Positions 1-5,302 of a DNA stretch of 9,656 nt are shown here, in pieces; positions within the stretch are counted from its first letter, which is position 1; the number at the start of each line of letters is the position of its first letter. The stretch comes from Prolixibacteraceae bacterium UBA5740 (GTDB lineage Bacteria; Bacteroidota; Bacteroidia; Bacteroidales; Prolixibacteraceae). A model generated the notes under the pieces. It was given only the letters and a program-made list of their open reading frames with translations, was not told where the DNA came from and ran no database searches. The stretch is taken from assembly GCA_002419285.1 (NCBI GenBank), contig DIFU01000061.1, positions 3,309 through 12,964 of the forward strand, given 5' to 3'. Made by a program: the position numbers and the translations under genes.

Positions 1-288
1 GCCTTCAGCTCCGTTGTATGTCATGGAGAGGGCAAGACTGACACTGAGAGGTGAAACCATGGTATTGTCCATGGGATTCGCTTGCTGCGTGACCTTTTTG
101 AAAAATTCCAGGCCAAAGGCGTTGTCTGCCTCAATCAGTTCAGCAGATTTCTGTGGAAGGTCAAACGGATTCTCCTGCTCCGGTTCCTGCTTCTGACAGG
201 ATATCAGTGCTATGCTCATCAAGAAAATGAAAAGTGTAGTCATTTTGGTGGTTTTTCGGATGAAACGAATTGTGTTCATTGCTTTCAT
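1..288 (-). CDS. Serpin-family lipoprotein, N-terminal part (cut by window edge)
   Basis: The frame runs from an ATG at 288 off the left edge, giving the first 96 residues. Residues 1-30 form a basic then hydrophobic signal ending in the lipobox LISC, with Cys31 as the expected lipidated residue. After it comes a charged linker (QKQEPEQE), then a segment matching the serpin N-terminus: NAFGLEFFKKV (helix A region, residues 56-66) and SPLSVSLALSMTYNGAEG (79-96), the conserved serpin helix B motif. Serpins trap serine or cysteine proteases by a one-shot suicide mechanism. As a lipoprotein this one would protect the envelope or cell surface. The Gln-Lys and acidic residues right after Cys resemble the lipoprotein export signals described in Bacteroidota, so surface exposure is possible (inference). 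The reactive-centre loop lies outside the window, so inhibitory activity and target cannot be judged. In-frame ATGs at 279 and 243 are alternative starts; 243 would give a 15-residue signal. It is divergent from the sigma operon and probably shares its control region. Confidence 0.85.
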   Translation of the reverse strand, partial: MKAMNTIRFIRKTTKMTTLFIFLMSIALISCQKQEPEQENPFDLPQKSAELIEADNAFGLEFFKKVTQQANPMDNTMVSPLSVSLALSMTYNGAEG

Positions 289-307
289 GGTTTAATCATT
301 ATACCCA

Positions 308-339
308 TTTAGACGGAAGAAGTTTCGTGAGGGTTGCGT
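308..339 (-). promoter_or_regulatory. Candidate ECF-type promoter for the serpin gene
   Basis: Read on the minus strand, ACGCAACC (339-332) is followed by 17 bases and GTCTAAA (314-308). An AAC-containing -35 box, a 16-17 bp spacer and a TCTAA-like -10 box is the general form of ECF sigma promoters. Transcription would begin near 303, about 15 bases before the serpin ATG at 288. The same pattern with the same spacing faces the other way at 354-384. The assignment is inference from pattern and position. Confidence 0.5.
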
Positions 340-361
340 ACAAAAAAACGGGGACGCAACC
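332..361. repeat. 8-bp perfect inverted repeat in a divergent control region
   Basis: GGTTGCGT (332-339) and ACGCAACC (354-361) are perfect inverted copies separated by 14 bases containing a run of seven A (342-348). The arms coincide with the two candidate -35 boxes of the divergent serpin and sigma promoters, so the symmetry is best explained as paired promoter elements around an A-tract, perhaps acting as a shared UP-like or operator region. A transcription terminator is less likely: no gene ends here and the loop is large, although TTTT follows the right arm. Confidence 0.6.
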
Positions 362-384
362 TTTTCAATTCTTTTCACATCTTG
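354..384 (+). promoter_or_regulatory. Candidate ECF-type promoter for the sigma factor operon
   Basis: ACGCAACC (354-361), a 17-base spacer (362-378) and ATCTTG (379-384) form an ECF-like promoter pattern. Transcription would start near 390, leaving a leader of about 88 bases before the TTG start at 478. It is the mirror image of the element facing the serpin gene. Because ECF factors commonly autoregulate, the neighbouring sigma factor is the obvious candidate to read it (inference). Confidence 0.5.
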
Positions 385-477
385 AAAAAACATGGATTGG
401 TGAAATTCGGTTTCAGATATTTGCCAGGGTAATAGCCGGTAATTATCCTTAATTTTGAAGAAAAATTTTTCGACAAC

Positions 478-1038
478 TTGGAAGACATCAGGGACATAAT
501 TGATGCCTGTATTTCGGGGGATAACCGGGCCCACGAAAAGCTTTACCGTATGCTGGCGCCTAAAATGTATGGGGTCTGCCTTCGATACGCCAAGGATGCA
601 GACGAAGCCAGGGACAATCTGCAGGACGGATTTGTCACGGTTTTTACCAAGTTGAGGGATTTCAGGCATGAAGGTTCTTTTGAAGGATGGGTTAGAAGAA
701 TAATGGTGAACGTTTCACTTGACAGGTACCGAAAAAATCAACCCCTTCTTTTCGTGAATGAATTGCGCGCTCACGATGTGGCAACCCATGAAGAGGAGGC
801 GATGGCCAACCTTCCGGTTGAAGACCTGGTCAGGACAATCAGGGAACTCCCTCCCCAGTACAAAATGGTTTTTAACCTGTATGTATTTGAAGGGCTGAGT
901 CATCAGGAAATTGGAAAACAACTGGGCATCACTGAAAGTACCTCAAAGTCGAATCTTTCACGGGCCCGGGAAATCCTTCGGCAGAAACTGGAAAGTCAAT
1001 ATGGAGAAATGAAAAAGAACAGGAGATACTCAACATGA
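478..1038 (+). CDS. RNA polymerase sigma factor, sigma-70 family, ECF type
   Basis: This 186-residue protein has the two-domain layout and usual length of an ECF sigma factor. Residues about 20-88 are sigma region 2: LYRMLAPKMYGVCLRYAKD, then DNLQDGFVTVFTKL and FEGWVRRIMVNVSLDRYRK, which would bind core polymerase and the -10 box. Residues about 117-172 are region 4, with ELPPQYKMVFNLY followed by the helix-turn-helix GLSHQEIGKQLGITESTSKS (139-158) that would read the -35 box. The start is TTG at 478: the first in-frame ATG is codon 25, inside the conserved ACISGDNRAHEKLYR helix, and would truncate region 2. A weak GAAGAA lies about 15 bases upstream. The stop overlaps the next start (ATGA, 1035-1038), indicating translational coupling to the membrane protein downstream. 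It belongs to the common Bacteroidota ECF group; its regulon is unknown, but the promoter patterns at 308-384 and 5106-5134 are candidates. Confidence 0.93.
   Translation: MEDIRDIIDACISGDNRAHEKLYRMLAPKMYGVCLRYAKDADEARDNLQDGFVTVFTKLRDFRHEGSFEGWVRRIMVNVSLDRYRKNQPLLFVNELRAHDVATHEEEAMANLPVEDLVRTIRELPPQYKMVFNLYVFEGLSHQEIGKQLGITESTSKSNLSRAREILRQKLESQYGEMKKNRRYST
1035..1038 (+). promoter_or_regulatory. ATGA start-stop overlap coupling sigma factor and membrane protein
   Basis: The TGA stop of the sigma factor gene (1036-1038) overlaps the ATG of the next gene (1035-1037). AGGAGA at 1021-1026 lies about 8 bases upstream of that ATG and is a good Shine-Dalgarno match, unusual in this window. Together they suggest matched production of the sigma factor and its putative partner. 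Confidence 0.8.
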
Positions 1039-2417
1039 GAAGGGAAGATAAACTGGACCAAATTCTTCGGGAGCGTTTCGACAATTATGCCCCCGATCCC
1101 CCTGAATGGGTCTGGAATTCCGTTCAGTCGGAAATGTCTGCCCGAAAAAACAGGAAAAAGGCTTTCCTGGTCAGGTGGGCTGCCGCTGCCGCCATTTTAT
1201 TGATGGCATCAGCTACTTTGCTGTTTATTGATCGCCCGGGAGAAGTGCAACTCGCATCTGAACAGCAGCCTGTCAAAGCTTCATCGCCATCAACAATTGA
1301 TGAAATCAGTGAAAGTAAATTATCGGAAACCTTTACACAGGAGGCTTCGGTTCTGGTTGCCCAATCAGATTATTCTATTCCAGACCAGAGTTCATTGCAG
1401 ATGCCAGTATTAGGTTCGGAAGAACAAACCAATGCATCCAGAGACAAAAACGTTTCTTTCTTCCAGGATGTCCGGTTAACCTCTCTGGAAAGCCTTTCAT
1501 CAAGGGATTTGTTTGCCAGCCGAACGAATATAGAAAGCCAAAAACTGATTATTCCTGCAGATCATCTGACAAAGGAGGATCAAATGATCATCGCGGCAAA
1601 CCTTGCTGGTCGGGATGAGGATCGCTACATGGACCCAGGCGGGTGGAAGGTGGGGGTACATGTTTCTCCGGCTTTCTCTTCACACAGCGCTGATCACACT
1701 GCCCGTTACGCCAGCAATATGACCTATTCGGGTGACAATTCGGACGCAACTATGGGTGGAGGGATTTCCGTACAGTATAAAACGCATTCAAGATGGCGGC
1801 TCGAAAGTGGCGTGTATTACTCCAAAACCGGAGGTAACAGTGAAAATTCACTGGGTTCGAAATCTTCACAAAGCGATTTCTATGCCGCCCCGGTTTCGGC
1901 AGAGAAATATTTCAACACGCTGGTTAATTCTGATCGGGGTCAGCTGGAAATGAACAGTACTGCCGGGGTAATCCGTTTCAATGGTACGCCTGCCCAAGCC
2001 GAAATGATAACTATGCCTGTAGGTGGATTTGGCCTGACAACCGCCATGCTGTCGCCTGGTGAATTTACCCAGGTTTTTGATTTTGTCGAGATTCCCCTTT
2101 TTGTTAGATATCTGCTTTTTGATTCCAGGCTGGATCTGGAATGGGTCGGTGGAGTCAGCAGCAACCTGACTGTCGGCAACAATGTGTATATGGAATCTAA
2201 CAACAGTCGTGAAAGGGTGGGTATGACCGAAGATATTTCAACTTTCTCGGTGGCAGCGACCACCGGAATAGGAATGGCATATGCCCTCGGAAAAAACCTT
2301 TCTCTTTCCGTTGAACCCAGGTTTACCTATTACCTTAGCTCCATTAATCATAGTGGCGATGTAAGCTTCAGGCCCTGGCGACTGGGAGTGTATACCGGGC
2401 TTAGTTATGAGTTTTGA
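1035..2417 (+). CDS. Single-pass membrane protein with anti-sigma-like N-terminus and C-terminal outer-membrane beta-barrel
   Basis: A 460-residue protein, translationally coupled to the sigma factor. Residues 1-43 are soluble and basic near the membrane; LRERFDNYAPDPPEWVWNSV (11-30) is a short pattern frequent at the N-terminus of Bacteroidota proteins encoded after sigma factors. RKNRKK (38-42 region) precedes a single hydrophobic helix at about 44-66, which by the positive-inside rule puts the N-terminus in the cytoplasm. Residues 67-200 are a polar, Ser/Gln-rich periplasmic linker. Residues about 203-460 look like a PorT/OmpA-type beta-barrel: alternating strands, the DFVEIPLFVRYLLF motif (349-362), and a last strand ending in Phe460. 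The natural inference is that the N-terminus binds the sigma factor and the barrel or linker senses envelope state. No zinc-binding anti-sigma motif or FecR domain is visible, so the anti-sigma role is unproven. A helix plus a barrel raises a topology question discussed under findings. Confidence 0.8.
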   Translation: MRREDKLDQILRERFDNYAPDPPEWVWNSVQSEMSARKNRKKAFLVRWAAAAAILLMASATLLFIDRPGEVQLASEQQPVKASSPSTIDEISESKLSETFTQEASVLVAQSDYSIPDQSSLQMPVLGSEEQTNASRDKNVSFFQDVRLTSLESLSSRDLFASRTNIESQKLIIPADHLTKEDQMIIAANLAGRDEDRYMDPGGWKVGVHVSPAFSSHSADHTARYASNMTYSGDNSDATMGGGISVQYKTHSRWRLESGVYYSKTGGNSENSLGSKSSQSDFYAAPVSAEKYFNTLVNSDRGQLEMNSTAGVIRFNGTPAQAEMITMPVGGFGLTTAMLSPGEFTQVFDFVEIPLFVRYLLFDSRLDLEWVGGVSSNLTVGNNVYMESNNSRERVGMTEDISTFSVAATTGIGMAYALGKNLSLSVEPRFTYYLSSINHSGDVSFRPWRLGVYTGLSYEF

Positions 2418-2447
2418 TATCCGTCTGTATTCTTAATTTTCTTTGCC

Positions 2448-5009
2448 TTATCTAATTACCGGTCCGAAAAAGAGGGCGTTTGCCACAATTTTATTTCCTG
2501 CAACCCAGGTGCCCCTGAAATTCATGGGCTCAAAAATACTGATCACCCTTCCTCTTCCATTGGCGATTGACGTAACTACCGGTGCCCCTTCAAGTCTCTC
2601 AAGATTCTTTTTTGAGATATAACCGCTCAATAACGGATTTTTTGCAAATCTGACCGGTGCCGTAAACTGTCCTGAAGGTGTATTGGCTACCCTGATGCCA
2701 CTCTTAAAAACAGGTAATTCTATCTGTTGGTAGCCATATCCCAGTGGATGGCTGATATCCATTTCGGCCTTCAGAATGACTCCTGAAATTGAATGAATGG
2801 TGGCTGCCTCCTCTCGTTCGGCATATAATACCTGCAGGGAGGTGTCGGGTCGTACTGGATTTTTAAAGGTTAAACCCGCAAATTCCTGATCAGCGACCCA
2901 TTGATTGGCATCTCCCAATGCAAGTAAGATCCCACCTTCCGAAACCCAGTCTTTCATCTTCTGTATTCCCCGCTGATTGATCGGCCTCAGGTTTCCACCT
3001 GGCAGAATCAAGGTTGTGTATCTGTGGAGATCGATCCGGTCAAGGGATGATATGTCTGCCAATGTAACCTGGATTTCATACCGCTGGTCAAGCAAGTGCC
3101 AGATTTCACCTGCTTCCCGACTGCTGGTTGATTCACCAATGACCATCAATATTTCGGGCTTTTTAAGTGGAATGAAATAATTGCTTCCCAAGTCAATGCC
3201 GGAACTGGTCATGCCAGTTGCGACTCCCTGAATATTTACTGCCCATTTTTCGGTCACTTTTTCAAGGACGGCATATAATTCCGAAGAGTTTAGCTTTTGT
3301 CCTGCAGCTGGGATCAGGATGGTACCATAGGGATACTCCTTCATGACGGATTCCTGTCCAGCCTTAAATCCGCGTGTGGCTACGAGGGTGCGAATCCCCG
3401 CCTGCTGGATTTGCCATAAGGCTGCCGGAGCATGGTAATCATTCCAGCTCATCAGCCAGGCGTAACTATCTTTTGGGCCGGACAGGGTGCCTGAAGTCAT
3501 TATTGCTTCTGAAGGCTTAGCCGACATAATTTCGGATAATTCCCGAACATTCCTGATTTCAGCATAGTTTAATCCAAATGCGAGGGGTACTGTCCAGGTT
3601 GATACATCATAAAAAGTGCTGTCGGCAAATCTTGTATTGGTCTCCATCAACCCCTTGATCAGACGGTATTGCGGTTGGCCCATTGGGATCACGATAGCCT
3701 GGCCAGGTTGATAGTCATACTGATTGATCGTGGTCTTACGGGTCAGCGCATAAAATTGGATACGGTGCGTTGCCAATATTTCGGCAAATGAAACAAGTTT
3801 TTGTAAATCATGGTTATCACCAATTATATATCCTTTGACAGGATCATTTTTAGCCATTTCCAGAGATTCCCCAAAGAAAGCTTTTTGGCTTTCGAGTAAA
3901 TCCCTGCGAAGTTTCATTCCGGCTTCCAGGGTTGATAATGAAAGGTCGAACTGATTTTTAACTGCGTCCGACAGGGTTTTGGTTCCATGCGCGGTTTCCC
4001 TTACTTTGCCACGGTATCCCGCTTGCTCGTAAAGAATTCCCACACTTCCGTTCACATCCGGATACGAAGATCCTTTCCCAAGGTAAAAGTCGTCGAAACT
4101 TTCTTCGGTATAATAAAGTTCTCCCCTTTCGTCAAATTTCTGGCTGTGGAAAGCTGCAATCCTCGCCGTCAGCTCATGGTTACGGAGAGGTACGAGCGGG
4201 TTGATCCGGGAGGAAATTCCGGGCTGGAAAAAGAACGTGGAATTGGCCCCCATTTCGTGGTGGTCGTTGACTATATTGGGTTTCCATTCATGAAATTTAC
4301 GAATTCGTCCCTGGCTTTCCGGATGGACCACGAAGAGATAATCACGGTTAAGATCGAACCAGTAATGATTGGTGCGTCCGCCAGGCCATGCTTCGGTGAA
4401 CCCCCTGGATGCCGGATCAGACACATCGGCTTTCCCCTGGTGCATATTTACCCAGGTACTGTGACGTGTCAGTCCATCGGGATTCAGGCTTGGATCCACA
4501 AGGATGATGGTTTGGTTGAGCAGTGAGTCGATGGATGGTCCTTCAGCCGCAGCCAGATAATACATGGTCATGACCGCAGCATTTGGGGCACTCGATTCAT
4601 TGCCATGAACTCCATATCCAAGCAGAATGACCAAAGGAACATCCTCAACGGTTATATTTTGATTTGGATCAGAGAATTGTGCATGCTTTTCTTTCAATTG
4701 GGCAAGATTCTGGTGGTTTTCCATGGAAGTGAATATCAGGTAGAGCAGGGGTCTGTTCTCATGTGACCGGGCATACTCCTCAATCACCAGCCTGTCGGAA
4801 AGCCTGTCGAGTTCCCTGGCATAGGCAACGATCTGGTCGTGCGACAAATGCCTGTCACCGGGCAGATGTCCAAAGAAAGTTTGCGGATCTGGTATATCCT
4901 TACTGTACGAAAGTTCCCCTGGCAAAAAATCAGCCATATTGGATTGGGCTTTCACCCCCGTTACGATCAAATCCAGAATCAGGATCAAAAGGAATATGGA
5001 TGTACGCAT
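2448..5009 (-). CDS. Secreted M14-family zinc carboxypeptidase with C-terminal amidotransferase-like domain
   Basis: An 853-residue protein with a signal peptide (1-21, cleavage after VKA). The M14 catalytic domain spans about 50-370. Zinc ligands fit HGNE (His135, Glu138) and His250 or His251 in NDHHEMG; Asn221-Arg222 in FDLNRDY match the substrate-carboxylate-binding Asn-Arg pair; Glu328 in GILYEQAG is the expected general base. LNPDG (175-179) is another family signature. All expected catalytic residues are present, so activity is likely. Residues about 617-720 (EILMVIGESTSS, TTLILPGGN, EGGILLALGD) resemble a class I glutamine-amidotransferase-like flavodoxin fold, but no Cys nucleophile is visible, so this part is probably structural or ligand-binding. 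Such long M14 proteins are common in Bacteroidota and presumably trim peptides in the periplasm or outside the cell; the substrate is unknown. It converges on the sigma operon with a 30-base gap. The ATG at 5009 is supported by the signal peptide starting immediately. Confidence 0.92.
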   Translation of the reverse strand: MRTSIFLLILILDLIVTGVKAQSNMADFLPGELSYSKDIPDPQTFFGHLPGDRHLSHDQIVAYARELDRLSDRLVIEEYARSHENRPLLYLIFTSMENHQNLAQLKEKHAQFSDPNQNITVEDVPLVILLGYGVHGNESSAPNAAVMTMYYLAAAEGPSIDSLLNQTIILVDPSLNPDGLTRHSTWVNMHQGKADVSDPASRGFTEAWPGGRTNHYWFDLNRDYLFVVHPESQGRIRKFHEWKPNIVNDHHEMGANSTFFFQPGISSRINPLVPLRNHELTARIAAFHSQKFDERGELYYTEESFDDFYLGKGSSYPDVNGSVGILYEQAGYRGKVRETAHGTKTLSDAVKNQFDLSLSTLEAGMKLRRDLLESQKAFFGESLEMAKNDPVKGYIIGDNHDLQKLVSFAEILATHRIQFYALTRKTTINQYDYQPGQAIVIPMGQPQYRLIKGLMETNTRFADSTFYDVSTWTVPLAFGLNYAEIRNVRELSEIMSAKPSEAIMTSGTLSGPKDSYAWLMSWNDYHAPAALWQIQQAGIRTLVATRGFKAGQESVMKEYPYGTILIPAAGQKLNSSELYAVLEKVTEKWAVNIQGVATGMTSSGIDLGSNYFIPLKKPEILMVIGESTSSREAGEIWHLLDQRYEIQVTLADISSLDRIDLHRYTTLILPGGNLRPINQRGIQKMKDWVSEGGILLALGDANQWVADQEFAGLTFKNPVRPDTSLQVLYAEREEAATIHSISGVILKAEMDISHPLGYGYQQIELPVFKSGIRVANTPSGQFTAPVRFAKNPLLSGYISKKNLERLEGAPVVTSIANGRGRVISIFEPMNFRGTWVAGNKIVANALFFGPVIR

Positions 5010-5105
5010 AAAAAGGACAGATAAATTTACCTTTGAAAAATAGCAATAATATCAAACGAATGACCGGAAGGGCTGTTTTTATGTTACATTTAGCGTCGGT
5101 TTAAA

Positions 5106-5134
5106 GCAACCCGCTTCTTTATTCTGACATCATA
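5106..5134 (+). promoter_or_regulatory. Candidate ECF-type promoter for the TonB receptor operon
   Basis: GCAACC (5106-5111), 17 bases, then ATCATA (5129-5134). It repeats the spacing and core (GCAACC-N17-RTC) of the two divergent elements at 308-384; the first base of the longer ACGCAACC box is conserved as A but the second is A rather than C. Transcription would begin near 5141, about 160 bases before the ATG at 5303. If real, it places the receptor operon under the same sigma factor. The -10 half is weaker than in the other two copies. Confidence 0.35.
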
Positions 5135-5141
5135 AAGCGGG
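5110..5141. repeat. 7-bp inverted repeat overlapping the candidate receptor promoter
   Basis: CCCGCTT (5110-5116) and AAGCGGG (5135-5141) are perfect inverted copies separated by 18 bases; the inner TTTA and TAAA could extend pairing with a bulge. The arms flank the spacer and -10 half of the promoter-like pattern, so it may be an operator for a dimeric repressor or a hairpin at the start of the leader. Neither side has the T-run expected of an intrinsic terminator. Confidence 0.4.
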
Positions 5142-5302
5142 AAGGCAAATCTCAGTTATGATGGATGGCTGCTGTTTAAAGTTTTGCTATTGAGTATGGA
5201 TTGCCTGCCAGAAAGACTTGGACTGTAATAATCCTTGTGCTTTTGATACATACAAGTAATTTAAGACCATTTGTTTTGATTCACAACCGACTCATAAGAA
5301 TC

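Larger units (their letters stand above)
5010..5302. other. Divergent intergenic region between peptidase and receptor operon
   Basis: This 293-base stretch separates the start of the M14 peptidase (minus) from the preferred start of the TonB receptor (plus). It holds a GCAACC-N17-ATCATA promoter-like pattern (5106-5134) and a CCCGCTT/AAGCGGG inverted repeat (5110-5141). For the peptidase, a minus-strand TTTG (5056-5053) and TAAATTTA (5029-5022) loosely resemble the Bacteroidota TTTG/TAnnTTTG housekeeping promoter, but the 23-base spacing and very short leader make this weak. Short frames at 5158-5193 and 5196-5228 show no sign of coding. I see no RNA gene or recognisable riboswitch. Confidence 0.6.

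Noticed and set aside
450..457. TAATTTTG, a match to the Bacteroidota housekeeping -7 box TAnnTTTG, before the sigma factor
   Set aside because: The nearest TTTG (420-423) is 26 bases upstream, longer than usual, and transcription would start only about 10 bases before the TTG codon. It could be a secondary promoter but is weaker than the ECF-like site.
292..669. 125-codon minus-strand frame spanning the divergent control region and the sigma factor 5' end
   Set aside because: It overlaps the sigma factor region 2 coding sequence and the promoter elements, and shows no family resemblance.
2418..2447. Possible bidirectional terminator between the convergent genes
   Set aside because: The 30-base gap is T-rich on the plus strand but I find no stem-loop in it.
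3987..4526. 179-codon open frame on the plus strand inside the peptidase gene
   Set aside because: It is antisense to the conserved catalytic domain of the M14 peptidase, with no signal or family resemblance.
5158..5193. Short Cys-rich frame (MMDGCCLKFCY) in the receptor leader
   Set aside because: Eleven codons with no clear ribosome site; this length is expected by chance in a 290-base leader.
5201..5302. Upstream TTG start extending the receptor by 34 residues
   Set aside because: The extension adds a second hydrophobic stretch before a complete signal peptide that begins at the ATG at 5303.
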